64,000 nt of DNA from Metaphire vulgaris (Eukaryota; Annelida; Clitellata; Crassiclitellata; Megascolecidae): the NCBI GenBank assembly GCA_018105865.1, contig CM030840.1, positions 13,020,794-13,084,793 on the forward strand, in the 5' to 3' direction. How positions within the stretch are numbered: the stretch's first letter is position 1; each line of letters begins with the position of its first letter. Shown piece by piece: positions 13,401-22,496 of the stretch. A program made the translations under genes and the position numbers. The notes beneath the pieces are model-generated. The model did no database searches. It saw only the letters and a program-made list of their open reading frames with translations, and was not told the DNA's origin.

Positions 13401-16400
13401 GCTCTGTAATCTAAGCAAAATCTCATGGTTCCATCCTTCTTGCGTACTAAAACCACATTAGACGCCCATTCACTTTGTGCTGGTTCAATCAATTCTTTTG
13501 TAGCATCCTATCCACATGTTCGTCTATAATCTCTCGATGTACTTGAGGTTGTGACCTTAAAGACTGTCGAATTGGGTTTGCCACCCGTGTCGATCTTATG
13601 TTGAGTGACTTTGCAATGTCCTAAATCATTCTCGTCCAGCGAGAACACATCTATGTACTCGAGCAACGCAACTTCAACTCGGCTTTGTTCTTATCAGGCT
13701 TCAGTTCCATCCAGCATTTCTTTCACCACTTTCATTGCTTTTGACATTTACATGCTTTCATTTTCCACCAGACTGTTGCTCAACGGGATGTACAATGCCT
13801 AGTCCATCGTTCTGGTACAATACCGTGGGTGAGTCATTCAGATTTATCACCCTCACAGTGGCTTCTGCTGTTGTTCCCAATACAACCTAGCGGCGTGTAC
13901 CCCGGACTTAATCTCCTTGTACTCTGTCATCCAATTTGCAGACGTAGCTTGCTCCGTCCCGTGCACTACCCTTATTGGTACATTCATTTCGGATCTTGGA
14001 GGAACTACTACTCTTTCAGCTACTTGCACTCGTCGACACTGAAGTGGACTTTCTTGGGTGATGGATGGTATTCTTCTCCTTCCAATGTACACAGCTGCGT
14101 TGGAAAAATTAATCCAACATTGATTCTCCGTGAGAAAATCCATTCCCAGTAGTATCTCCGTTATCTGTTATGAAGTTCACCTTCCTTCGACATTTCCTGG
14201 CGAATTTCACGGGCGTGGTTACTTGTCCAACCACTGGTATTTCACTCCCGTTCGCTTTGTGCTGGGTCTAACGTCAGTCCTTCAGCCAAACTGACTGGCA
14301 ATAGACTCACCTCCGAGCCTGTGTCTATTAGACACTTATGTTCTTGCTCGTTAATGAGACCTTTAACGTAGACGGATCTCTTCTCGCCTTTACTCCAGTC
14401 ATCCTCACTTTCGGTTCTCGATGATCCTTCTGGGTGCTATATTTCCAGTTCTTCTAAGTCTCTAGCCAAATGTCCTCTGCCTTGGCATTTATAACATTGT
14501 ACCTTTTCCAGTTAAAACTGGGTTGAGTCGTTCTGTCGTCGTGGTCCACTGTCTTCGGCTTCGTCACAGCCGGATCTCTGGCTGTTGTGGCTTTTACTTC
14601 CACTTGCTTCGGTGCTCCATTCTCTTTCGTTAATAAAAGCTGTTCCATTTCTCTTTGCCATTTCTCTTGGTTAAGTCTCTGTTCGGTCGTGAACTCTGTT
14701 AGTTGTTTGAATAACCGTTCAGACACGTCTTCTTCCGTTGTAGCTCGAACTTGACGATGATCATCTGTGTATCTTTTTCGGTAGACTCGTTCGTCTTCAG
14801 TGGCTCGCTGGGGTGCATTGGATCGACCTTCAAGTGGTGCACCCCGTGAGTACCCAATTCTATTGGGGAAACTAACGATCCTACCTCGCCGACAGGCATT
14901 CGCTAGAAGAAGAAGTGGCTCGCTTATAACTTTCCAACCTCAAAGCCACACGGTAAGCTTCGTCCAACGTTCGCGGTTCTCTCTCTCTAACCTTGAGCGA
15001 AAGCTCTCTATCTGACATAGCTTCTAGAAATGCGTCCCTCGCAATGATTTCTGTTGTGTCATTGAGCTTTCTTATGTCATGCAGGAGGTCTGCCAAGCTT
15101 TCCTTTTCACGTTGCTTCCTGCATCTCAACTGCGTACGGAACGTTTCTTGCTGTGCTTCCAGTCCGTACCTCTGTCTTAACCTTTCTACTAGTTCTCTGT
15201 ACGTCACATTCTCTCTGGCACCAAAATCCCACAATAATTGAAAGCGCATTGTAGAAATGCTCCTTTATCAGCGTCTGTCCATTCGTTGTATCTTCAAATT
15301 GGCGTATAAACGTTTCTAGAGGTGTGGAACCGTCAAATTTGTTCGGCTTCATCGGTGTTCGCTTGAAGTTGTTCCGCCGTTCTTCTCTTCTGTATCGTGG
15401 TCTCGAGTATCTTTCATCTTCAGAGTCTGACTGCTCCTTCTATTCATTGACCTTAATACGTTGGTTCATCTGTTGCTCTTCCTTTACTGTTACAGATTCT
15501 GGCCAATCATACCTCAGTCTTTTGCTTGCAGACATCGGACTACGTGTCTGTCTCCTGTGGGGACTACTAAGTACACGTCCTCGTCCAAATACACGAACAC
15601 TGTCTTCGTTCGGGTCACCTATCGCCCGTCTGCGATACTTATCCTTTACCCTTCCGCTGATAATTCTTTATCTATCATCGTTTCTAATAGCGAATTACGT
15701 TCAATGATTTCAGTAGTCTCCATGTCTTCTCCAAGACTCCTCAAGTCACATGGTTCGCGTTCCAAAGCTTCAGCCATTCGCACCACCTTATTCTACCTGA
15801 TGTAATTTACCTTTTATGGAATCCACCCCACTTCTGGTACCAAATCTGTTGCGAACCGACCTTATTGCTAATCTACCAGGATGACTGACGTCGGCCGCTA
15901 ACAGGATTATCTTTCTTTTCAATTAAGGCGGGTGGGTATTCGACTTAGCTTTTTGGCTAAGATTTTATTATTATATGGCTGATTCCCTCTCTCTACCTCT
16001 ATCTCTCTCTACCTCTCATGTATTACCTCGATATCTTTACCTCGCTCTTCTGTCAGGTTTTACCTCGCTGTTTCTCAGGTACTACCTCGCTCTTCTGTCA
16101 GGTACTACCTCGCTCTTCCGTCAGGTACTACCTCGCTCTTCGGGTACTACCTCAGGTACTACCTAGGGATCTACCGGGCCTTTCCACGGGCTCCTTCCCT
16201 CTCCTAACGCGCCGCGGTTTTATCTTTTGACGGGGCACAACCCTGCCCTTTGGAACCGCTTCCATGGTGGATTGCCACTTCCCTAGCGGAAATGTAGTAC
16301 CTCGAAGGTACCTCCACCTACTCGGCACTCCAAGTCGAAACTCAGTATACCAGCCCCGTGGCCATCTAAGGACCTCTATTTATAGGACTCTGATACTACC

Positions 16401-18169
16401 TTTAAAGAGGTGTGCTATACTGCAACTACCTATCGGGCTATAACTCAACAATACCTAGCGCCCTCTACTGGATAAATTTTCACTGTTATTATTATTAAAG
16501 GTCCTAATTATTATTATTATTAATTTATTCTGTTAAACTACCTAACTGGCCATCAGCGCCATCTAGCGATTGCCTTATAAACTATCTTATATTTTATTAT
16601 TGGATCTCATACTTGCTATTATCTTCCATTAGCTTAAATCCAAAGGCTTTTCTCCTCTTCCATTACATTCCCTTGTACGGAGCCATTTAAAGGGCGGGTC
16701 TTGAGACTAGACGGGTCAACGTATGAACGTGTAGGACAAGATTTGATTCACTATAGTTTAGAACTTTAGATTAAATGCGTTTGTTAACCGTAACGCAATA
16801 GTTGATAGTATTTAATTGGTTAGACGATATTGCATTAGCTGTTGATTACATAATAATAATTTTTTAACAAACGCATTTAATCTAATCCAGTGGTTCTTAA
16901 CCTTTTCACGATTAGGCCTACGTACCCCTGAAACTAGTATAAGAGAACGAAGTACCCCCTACCAGCAACCTTTATCCCAGGACAAAAGTTTGCAATATAT
17001 TTAAAATAATAAAATATTAATTATTATATTAATTGGAACTGCATTAGTGTACTGCCTTTAAACTTCATTAGTTACTTGCATTGATCTTGGCTGTTGTCAT
17101 CAACGTTATTGTAGATGTGATTAGCCTATGTTTATGTGCTTGTGTATTACTTGTTTAGAACGCTCTCAGTCACAATTTAGATACAAACTGAATGAAACCT
17201 GGAAATCAACATTCAAAAATGATATCGAATAATAATTGTGACTGTCTACTACTGAGCAGTTTACCGAATGACTGAAAAACAGATAGGCTATACGGCACTG
17301 ATTAGTCGGCCGCATACAAACCTCACAATCTGCCGAAATGTGGGGTGAGGGTTCACATTTTACGCAATTTTCCTAGTATTACATATGTACCCGACAAGTT
17401 ATTGGGTTCGGCAAGTCGTATCTTCCTTAAAGGTCATTTTTTCCATCCCAGAAATCTACTTTATGATATTTTGCATTCGCTCACTGCAGCGAATAGAAAC
17501 GTCTTCGTCATGAACACAGTTGCTTTCGCCCCACGGTTGATGAGGGCAATCAGCGATGCTCTGCTCATTTCCATTGCATTTCACATCGTCCAACCAAATC
17601 GGTCCTACTCCAGGTCCATACTGGTTGTAGATAAACTCACCGCCATCCCTGTAGGTAAACGATTACAGCAACAGATGTCGGCTATTTTCATTAATTTGTT
17701 TAAAATCAACATTATATATAAATATTTGGCCTTTATGTGTATCATAGTAACTTCGACGCTAAAATTCAGTGTCTTGAGTTCAAATTAATTAATGTTTCTT
17801 GACTGAGTTATCTAAGCCATGAATGTACAGTAGTACATGTAGACTAGCAGCAACCAGTGAATTATCGACAGTGAGAATTTTCGAATCTTCAATTCAACTT
17901 GTTGAACCTGACTTACGAATATACGAGGGAGCCACAGGCAATATTCGCTTCAACGTTGCTGAAGGAATCGTCACAGACAGTGCCCCAAGTATCGTTGTAC
18001 AGAACTTCAAGACGACCTTCTCCCGTAATATTCGACCCAACCAGTCTGTAGTCAATACCTGTTCCTAAAATGCATTTTTAAAATCTCGAATGACATGCTA
18101 GAGCGATTGGTCAAAAATATTCATTGCTAACATAACCAAAGTTACTACTACTAAACAACAACAACAACA

Positions 18170-18230
<61 letters not shown>

Positions 18231-18417
18231 TTAATATTATTATTACTATACTACTACTACAACTACTACTGCACTACTACTACTACTGCTCTACTACTAC
18301 TCTACTACTTCTATTGCACTACAGTGCTACACTACTACACTACGACTATTACAACTACACTACTACTACTACATTACTACTACTACTATAACTACTACTT
18401 TTACTACTACTACACTA

Positions 18418-18457
<40 letters not shown>

Positions 18458-18784
18458 CATCATCATCATCATCATCATCATGTGTCATCTTCATATCTGA
18501 AGGTTGACGGTCATGAGTTGTTTCCACTTCGTTCTGTCTTCAGCAATCCTTTCTAGTCTTCCATAGTTCTTTTCCTGTACTACTACTAATACTAATACTA
18601 ATTCTACTGCTCTGGTGCTACTATTATTACCACCATTACTATTACTACTACCACTACAAAAAGTACTACTACTACACTACTGCTTCTACTAGTCTACTAC
18701 TACTCCACTACTATATACTATAGTATACAACTATACATATATATATATACTACTACTTCACTATTACTACTACTTCACTATTAT

Positions 18785-18858
<74 letters not shown>

Positions 18859-19239
18859 GAGTCGCGGGAGAAAAGATTGAGAGGAAGTGAGATAGGAAGT
18901 TGGCTGGACAACATAAGACTGTATTGTAGTACAGAACTTTCAGGCGACCTTCTGTCGTTATATTCCTCCCAGCCAGTCTAAAGGCAACTTGTGCGTCTGT
19001 CTCTATGAAATATTAATTTGCATAATTCGACGACAATGCACTTTACGTCGGTATGCATTTCACGACACGTCTCAGTCAAAATCGTAATAGGCCTACCGCA
19101 TTTGAAACAAAGACGATTAGACACACGAATACAGATAATTAATTCTCAATAGAATTGATTAAATTCAGTCGAAAATAAACCTACCGCCGGACAGCGATGC
19201 TGCCATCAAGACCAGAACGTAGGCGCCTGCAGTCGGCAT
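1930..19239 (-). CDS. SRCR gene 1: signal peptide plus five intact SRCR domains and one ruined first domain
   Basis: The signal-peptide exon (19185-19239) is followed by a truncated first SRCR exon (18921-19002) with no partner, then five complete two-exon domains down to 1930. If the broken cassette is skipped, the joined exons give 1615 bp, 538 codons, with no stop, because every cassette starts and ends in phase 1. The domains are group A SRCR (six cysteines). A secreted recognition protein is inferred. The promoter, signal peptide and last domain match gene 2, so this is a tandem paralogue with fewer domains. The long intron from 9871 to 17485 holds an LTR element, a foldback element and LINE pieces. 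Whether the gene is still expressed cannot be told from sequence; the five downstream domains show no decay. Confidence 0.75.
2292..2466. mobile_element. hAT-like MITE (CAGGGGCGCAG ends)
   Basis: Ends CAGGGGCGCAGCG and, inverted, CAGGGACGTAGCC. An internal GGGGTATATCGG and TA-rich core resembles the element at 56259-56451. The flanking 8-mers (atagttat, atcgtcat) match at six of eight places. It lies in the last intron of gene 1. Confidence 0.6.
2609..2762 (-). CDS. Gene 1 SRCR6 (last), N-terminal exon
   Basis: 154 bp, acceptor TTCTTAG|GGAGGT, donor ATTC|GTAAGT. It encodes [36 protein letters not shown] and [12 protein letters not shown] is shared with the last domains of genes 2 and 3. Confidence 0.91.
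2930..3180. mobile_element. Truncated CAGGGCCGCCGAG-type element joined to a SINE 3' end
   Basis: 2930-3118 matches the left part of the elements at 19895 and 20801 (GCCGCCGAGAGAAATTCC). It breaks off and runs into GGCCGGAGATAAGCGCCGG and CGAGTACGGGACCTACC, which is the 3' end of the SINE seen whole at about 31545 and 52250. Confidence 0.55.
3302..3465 (-). CDS. Gene 1 SRCR5, C-terminal exon
   Basis: 164 bp, acceptor CTCCAG|GGGCGG, donor TGCT|GTAAGT. It encodes [40 protein letters not shown] and DVSIEC. The closing SIRC is SIEC and the loop is the most divergent in the window; the four cysteines are kept. Confidence 0.9.
3824..3968 (-). CDS. Gene 1 SRCR5, N-terminal exon
   Basis: 145 bp, acceptor TTTTAG|GGGCTG, donor ATCC|GTAAGT. 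It encodes [33 protein letters not shown] and [15 protein letters not shown] is GSGRLEV here. Confidence 0.9.
4083..4398. mobile_element. hAT-like MITE with an internal TTTTGGCAA minisatellite
   Basis: 316 bp. Ends TAGTGGCGTCACTTCACAC and, inverted, CAGGGTCGTCATTTTTTCG. The flanking 8-mers tttaaaca and tttaagca differ at one base. About 4122-4290 is an irregular tandem array of TTTTGGCAA-like units. It is the same family as 60495-60811 (317 bp) and 5757-6090. Confidence 0.7.
4760..4973. mobile_element. hAT-like MITE (CAGTGGCGTAGCGTG ends), perfect 8-bp target duplication
   Basis: 214 bp. Ends CAGTGGCGTAGCGTG and, inverted, CAGTGGCGTAACGTG, with a G- and C-rich interior. The flanking 8-mer cctaagtg is identical on both sides. 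Same family as 27764-28035. Confidence 0.82.
5757..6090. mobile_element. hAT-like MITE (334 bp)
   Basis: Ends TAGAGACGTCATTTCAC and, inverted, CAGGGTCGTCATTGGGG. The flanking 8-mers actgtaaa and actgtaca differ at one base. It is a relative of 4083-4398. Confidence 0.65.
6278..6441 (-). CDS. Gene 1 SRCR4, C-terminal exon
   Basis: 164 bp, acceptor TTCCAG|GGGTGG, donor TGCA|GTGAGC. It encodes [40 protein letters not shown] and DVSIRC. It is intact. Confidence 0.91.
6978..7125 (-). CDS. Gene 1 SRCR4, N-terminal exon
   Basis: 148 bp, acceptor TTTTAG|GGACAG, donor ATTC|GTAAGT. It encodes [34 protein letters not shown] and TCSYLGYS. It is intact, with more changes than its relatives (ACGSLGY is TCSYLGY). 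Confidence 0.9.
7390..8885 (-). mobile_element. CR1/L2-type LINE fragment, reverse transcriptase C-terminal part, split by an insertion
   Basis: Minus-strand frames read [20 protein letters not shown], then ERDLGVI, then (beyond the insertion 7822-8578) [32 protein letters not shown] and a long [10 protein letters not shown] tail. These are typical of the thumb and C-terminal part of CR1/L2 reverse transcriptases. The element is 5' truncated and has stops; it is a dead copy in a gene 1 intron. Confidence 0.82.
7822..8578. mobile_element. Tc1/mariner-like element with ~190-bp inverted repeats
   Basis: 757 bp. Begins CAGGGTGTCTACG and ends with its inverse, with TA on both sides. The inverted repeats run some 190 bp each. 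The interior has no transposase. It splits the LINE coding sequence exactly at SLVMPHLEY, which proves it is an insertion. A rearranged relative lies at about 43891-44640. Confidence 0.85.
9205..9368 (-). CDS. Gene 1 SRCR3, C-terminal exon
   Basis: 164 bp, acceptor CTCGAG|GCTCGG, donor TGCG|GTAAGC. It encodes [40 protein letters not shown] and DVSIRC. It is intact. Confidence 0.91.
9727..9871 (-). CDS. Gene 1 SRCR3, N-terminal exon
   Basis: 145 bp, acceptor TTTTAG|GGACCA, donor TTTTG|GTGAGT. It encodes [33 protein letters not shown] and ACRSLGFW. This is the short form, three codons below the 154-bp type. Confidence 0.9.
10344..10476. repeat. (TA)n / GTATATAT microsatellite inside the foldback element
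   Basis: A long alternating TA run broken by GTATATAT. A matching block lies at about 10970-11185 near the other arm. Frames of YIYIY-type residues here are artefacts. Confidence 0.9.
10970..11185. repeat. (TA)n / GTATATAT microsatellite inside the foldback element, second block
   Basis: TATGTATATA repeats of the same kind as 10344-10476, just inside the right arm. A LINE scrap (ACTATTGTCCTTTTCATC) follows at 11190. Confidence 0.9.
11587..11901. mobile_element. hAT-like MITE (CAGTCGTTCTCAACC ends)
   Basis: 315 bp. Ends CAGTCGTTCTCAACC and, inverted, CAGTGGTTCTTAGACC, with inverted GTCCGCG-rich subterminal parts. The flanking 8-mers acgtagac and ccgtagac match at seven of eight. Confidence 0.75.
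11910..12547. other. Intronic sequence without recognisable features
   Basis: AT-rich intron sequence of gene 1 between the MITE and the LTR element. No long frame, repeat or exon homology was seen. Confidence 0.4.
12548..12865 (-). repeat. Partial 3' long terminal repeat
   Basis: It matches about the first 320 bp (plus-strand order) of the copy at 15847, with a 17-bp difference near the end and a different number of tandem units. The outer half of the LTR is lost. Confidence 0.8.
15847..16450 (-). repeat. 5' long terminal repeat of the Gypsy-type element
   Basis: Bounded by TG and CA. Contains an array of GGTACTACCTCGCTCTTC-like units that is also seen in the 3' copy. The internal sequence beside it (minus strand GATTTGGTACCAGAAGTGG) is where a primer-binding site would be. 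Confidence 0.8.
16766..16885. mobile_element. Short palindromic element (120 bp)
   Basis: The ends TTAGATTAAATGCGTTTG and their inverse enclose about 75 bp. The repeat is near perfect over 20 bp. Immediately to the right starts CAGTGGTTCTTAACC, the left end of a hAT-like element whose right end was not found. Confidence 0.55.
17485..17648 (-). CDS. Gene 1 SRCR2, C-terminal exon
   Basis: 164 bp, acceptor CTACAG|GGATGG, donor TGCA|GTGAGC. It encodes [40 protein letters not shown] and DVSIRC. It is intact. Confidence 0.91.
17917..18064 (-). CDS. Gene 1 SRCR2, N-terminal exon
   Basis: 148 bp, acceptor TTTTAG|GAACAG, donor ATTC|GTAAGT. It encodes [29 protein letters not shown] and ACGSLVYS. The usual SLGY is SLVY, a change at a conserved glycine. 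Confidence 0.9.
18130..18860. repeat. Trinucleotide microsatellites replacing the gene 1 SRCR1 cassette
   Basis: (CTA)n blocks at about 18171-18232, 18417-18452 and 18781-18858, a (CAT)n block at 18453-18480 and many imperfect units. Inside, about 18481-18590 on the minus strand reads [22 protein letters not shown] sequence, the tail of a non-LTR reverse transcriptase that ends in the (GAT)n run. Confidence 0.85.
18921..19002 (-). pseudogene. Gene 1 SRCR1, truncated N-terminal exon fragment
   Basis: The acceptor CATAG|AGACAG and about 80 bp of coding sequence match gene 2 SRCR1 ([24 protein letters not shown]). Homology then stops: the part coding for the two cysteines, the donor and the whole C-terminal exon are gone. 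In their place lie trinucleotide repeats and a LINE tail (about 18130-18860). The fragment cannot make an SRCR fold. Confidence 0.8.
19185..19239 (-). CDS. Gene 1 signal-peptide exon (start codon)
   Basis: ATG at 19239-19237, then [18 protein letters not shown] and one base before the donor G|GTAGGT. It differs from the gene 2 exon at only a few bases. The last residues differ (SLSG against ALSC). It lies 158 bp below a TATA box. Confidence 0.87.
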
Positions 19240-19396
19240 CGGCTCAGTAACGTTTAGCGTTATTATAAATCTCAAGTCTGCTGATTAGCAATGAGCTGCT
19301 ATATTAATGGTCCGTTATGACAGAAACTATAACGGTAGCTTGGCGACCATTGTAGAACTATATGCATAGAAGTATTAGAATGGACACGAGTGACTC

Positions 19397-19404
19397 TATT
19401 TATA
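19397..19404 (-). promoter_or_regulatory. Gene 1 TATA box
   Basis: The minus strand reads TATAAATAGAGTCAC followed by GTGTCCATTC, matching the gene 2 promoter. The 5' flank stays alignable to gene 2 for well over 1 kb, apart from insertions. Confidence 0.62.
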
Positions 19405-19894
19405 ATAATTGGTCAAGTCGTGTGCAAAATTTAATTCTCGTAGGCTACATTTATCCGACGTCGTCCTACAGGTGACAAGCGCAAAGTTCCAACGTGTTGA
19501 AGAAGACCTACTATGTCATAATTATCTCATCTACAAATACGTAGCCTTTCAAAACAATAGCTATAATACATTTAATATTCACGTTCTCTATTTTAAAATA
19601 CTTTAAAAGAAGACTTATTTCAATGAAACCAAGTTATTGTTGTTGTCATTACTTTTTAAAACTATTACTGGCGCAGCCAAACCTAAACGATAGGAATGTC
19701 CATTGTACATATGCAGTGACGAAATTTTAATGAATCTCGAGGTTCGTAAGAAAAGCGCTAAAAGACAAGGATCGGCGCCGCACAAAGAATTTCGTGATAC
19801 AGCTTTAGCCGAAAAGAGCTTTAAGAACCTGCAGTGGCGGTTACAGGATTTCTTGGTGAGGGAATGAAAAGAATTCGTATAAAGTTGGTGGGGG

Positions 19895-20177
19895 CAGGGC
19901 TGCCGAGAGAAATTCCGGGCTCCGGTACAATGAAAATTTGTGGGCTCTGAAAAATTTATCAATTAGTTTCCGAGAAACCTGACGATCAAACAAAACTTTT
20001 TCTACTCTCCAAAATGGTCTGACAAGCAAAACAACGTTTTCTACTCTCCAAAATGGTCTGACAACCTTTTCCACTTATATTAATACATCATTATCACCGC
20101 CCGCGGGCCCCTAAAACCTTTATGGGTCTCGGACTCTCGGTACAATGTACCGGCTGCACCCCCTCTCCTCAGGCCTG
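19895..20177. mobile_element. hAT-like MITE (CAGGGCTGCCGAG ends)
   Basis: 283 bp from CAGGGCTGCCGAGAGAAATT to CTCCTCAGGCCTG. A relative is at 20801-21042. Flanking 8-mers ggtggggg and ggtggaga match at six of eight. Confidence 0.55.
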
Positions 20178-20627
20178 GGTGGAGAGATGAAAATAGAAGA
20201 AAAAAACATTTCCGGAGAAGGCTAAAAAAGGGAATTGTATCCATAATTTGACTCTACTTTTGCCGAAAAATAGGTTGAAAAAAGGTCATTCATAGTTAGT
20301 TTTACTAGACTTTTACCCCAAAATAGGTTTCACAAGCGAAAAGGTAAGTCCGGAAGTCCGGTGGGGGGATGCATCCCAACTCATCCCCCACGTGGAAACT
20401 CCACTGAGAACCTGTACAGGTGATCAAGTAGCCGCTATCATATTATAAACTACATAAAATATTTTATATTGAGTCTTCGCTGAGCATGTAAGATATCGCT
20501 CACGATAGGCAGGAGCACTGCCATAAACTACGGTCTTCATGACGACCTATATTTCTTTCAAACAGTAAATGGATTCAAAGGTTATCTCAGAAAACTAGGT
20601 TATTAGATGAGAAGATTTACAACAGTG

Positions 20628-20671
20628 GTTTTCACACAGGCTTACTAATCCTCTTAAACCACTTTAAATCA

Positions 20672-20672
<1 letters not shown>
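20628..20672 (+). repeat. SINE-tail hairpin copy followed by (ATT)n
   Basis: AGTGGTTTTCACACAGGC and AAACCACT form an imperfect hairpin, followed at once by AAATCACATT and an (ATT)n and (AGT)n tract (20675-20800). The same hairpin recurs at 38942, 51570 (minus) and 52068. Confidence 0.65.
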
Positions 20673-20751
<79 letters not shown>

Positions 20752-20800
20752 ATAGTAGTAGTAGTAGTAGTAGTAGTAGTAAAGTAGTAGTAGTAGTAGT

Positions 20801-21042
20801 CAGTAGGTAGCCGCCGAGAGAAATTCCGAGCCCCGGAACCAAAAAAAAAAAAAAAATTGGCCCTTAAGAAAAATTTATCAAGTCTCCAAAAAACCTGACA
20901 AGCAACAAAAACGTTATCAACTCTCCAAAAACAGCCTGACGAGCAAAAAACCTTATCGTCTTATTGTCACCGGATCTGGGCCCCTGAAAACTTCATAGGC
21001 CCCGGTACAATGTACCGGCTGCATCCTCTCTCCTCAGGCCTG
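20801..21042. mobile_element. hAT-like MITE inserted in an (AGT)n microsatellite
   Basis: 242 bp from CAGTAGGTAGCCGCCGAGAG to CTCCTCAGGCCTG. Flanked on both sides by gtagtagt, which is uninformative in a microsatellite. Confidence 0.6.
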
Positions 21043-21074
21043 GTAGTAGTAGAACTATTTTAAAAATGATCTCC

Positions 21075-21410
21075 AAAGCAGGGCGGGGTGGTTAGCAGAG
21101 TGGTAAGCAGTAACGTTGAACATAAAAATGATCTCCAGAAGGTCGTTAGGGTTTGAACATTAGAGTAGAAGGTCGGAGTTCGAACCCTAAGAACGGTCGA
21201 CTCCGTCTTACTCGCTAGAGGGCGGTGGTAAAACGTGGAGCAGTGGTAAAATGCTGCGATAAGTTAAACAGGTACGCCACGCGATGCACTAGCCCCGTAA
21301 ACGTGGTATTGCACGCCTGGCTGAGGGCTATAGCAACGGAGGTCAGCAGCACCGCCCTATGAGCCCGTGAAGCTCGAGAAAAACTTGGACTATTATTATT
21401 ATTACTAACT
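21075..21410 (+). mobile_element. tRNA-derived SINE with (ATT)n end
   Basis: The head holds GTTAGCAGAGTGGTAAG (box A-like) and GTTCGAACCC (box B-like). The body GTCGACTCCGTCTTACTCGC and GAGGGCGGTGGTAAA is shared with the copies at 31545 and 52250. The end is AAAACTTGGACTATTATTATT. Confidence 0.7.
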
Positions 21411-22145
21411 GTTAGCCCGTCAAAATTACGGGTGAGAGTGGCTATTTCCTACCTCGATTTATTGCAAAAGTTCATAATATAGCATACGTTTTTAAAATCT
21501 GAAAATGTAAAATGAAAATGCGTGATTATCATTTAAAATTTTTCCTACGGTCACAATGTGTGATCTTACCCCACCACAGCGGGATGCACACCATAACGGA
21601 GCCTGCGACTACGGTTTGGGCCTACGGTTCGAAATTGGAATTTAGCATCTAACGGTAGATGCGCTCCCTCCCCAGTAGAGCCTACGACTTCTTTGGGGCA
21701 TATGGCTTCTTTTCAGCTTACGGCCTCAAAGAGGCTTGGTCTTGCATGGGGGGCTGGGACATGGTCTTCCACGAGGGCTGCGCCCCAATGGGGTCTACGG
21801 CCTTCCACGGGGATTTGGGGGCTTGGTCTTTCACGGGATGCTGTTACCCAAGTAAAGCATACGGTCCCACACGGTGGGCTAGGCCTCCAGTAGGATATTC
21901 TGCCCCACGGTTCGCTGTGCCCCTCAGTTGGGCCTACGCCCCTCCCCCCAAGGGAGCTGGGACTTGGTATCCGACGGGAGTCTGCGCCACTCACTATGTT
22001 ATACGTGCACGTGATGTCATAGAAATGATGTAATATTTATGAAACAACGACATTTCTGTTCGTCATTAAATTCTGCACAAAGCGTATATTTAGGACTTCT
22101 TTCATTGTGAAAACCATCTAAACTGCATCGATGTATAACTTATTT

Positions 22146-22496
22146 CAGTGTTTATTCTAGCCACCTTGACATTGGGGAGATTTTGAAATGTTTGGGGGGG
22201 AGAAGGTTTGAGTCTCCAAAAAACCTCGACAAGCAAAAAAGAAGAAAAAAGGTCATCCGTCATCCTGTCATCTTCCCTGATATTTTTAGCTTTTTTACCC
22301 TTCTCGAATGCCCTGGCGAGCAAAATAATTGTCATCCTAACATTTTCCCCTCTTCACAAAATAAATCCCCCGGCGTCACACTTAGGGGGGGATTTCCATC
22401 CCCTCATGCAATATATGAATAAAAGAATTGGGGGGAGAAATTTTTTAACTTTGGGGTGAAAATTCCTCCCCCAAACAAAGCCTAGAATAAACACTG
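22146..22496. mobile_element. hAT-like MITE (CAGTGTTTATTCTAG ends), perfect target duplication
   Basis: 351 bp. Ends CAGTGTTTATTCTAGCC and, inverted, CAGTGTTTATTCTAGGC. The flanking 8-mer acttattt is identical on both sides. Same family as 53375-53550. Confidence 0.82.

Larger units (their letters stand above)
12548..16450 (-). mobile_element. Degenerate Gypsy-type LTR retrotransposon lacking RNase H and integrase
   Basis: The 5' LTR is 15847-16450 (604 bp, TGTTGAGTTATAGCC to TTCGCAACA on the minus strand). A partial 3' LTR (about 12548-12865) repeats its terminal part. Between them, minus-strand pieces give gag (14881-15249; [20 protein letters not shown]), a damaged zinc knuckle ([13 protein letters not shown], last Cys gone), an aspartic protease motif ([12 protein letters not shown]) and a reverse transcriptase ([36 protein letters not shown]). 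Frames are broken by shifts and stops. RNase H and integrase are missing: the reverse transcriptase end runs straight into the partial LTR. It cannot move by itself. Confidence 0.85.

Noticed and set aside
16889..17340. A complete hAT element starting CAGTGGTTCTTAACC
   Set aside because: Only the left end was found; no inverted right end or target duplication could be located.
21659..22033. 124-residue open frame on the plus strand in a GC-rich stretch
   Set aside because: The region has imperfect internal repeats, an overlapping antisense frame, no recognised domain, and no conserved partner above gene 2.
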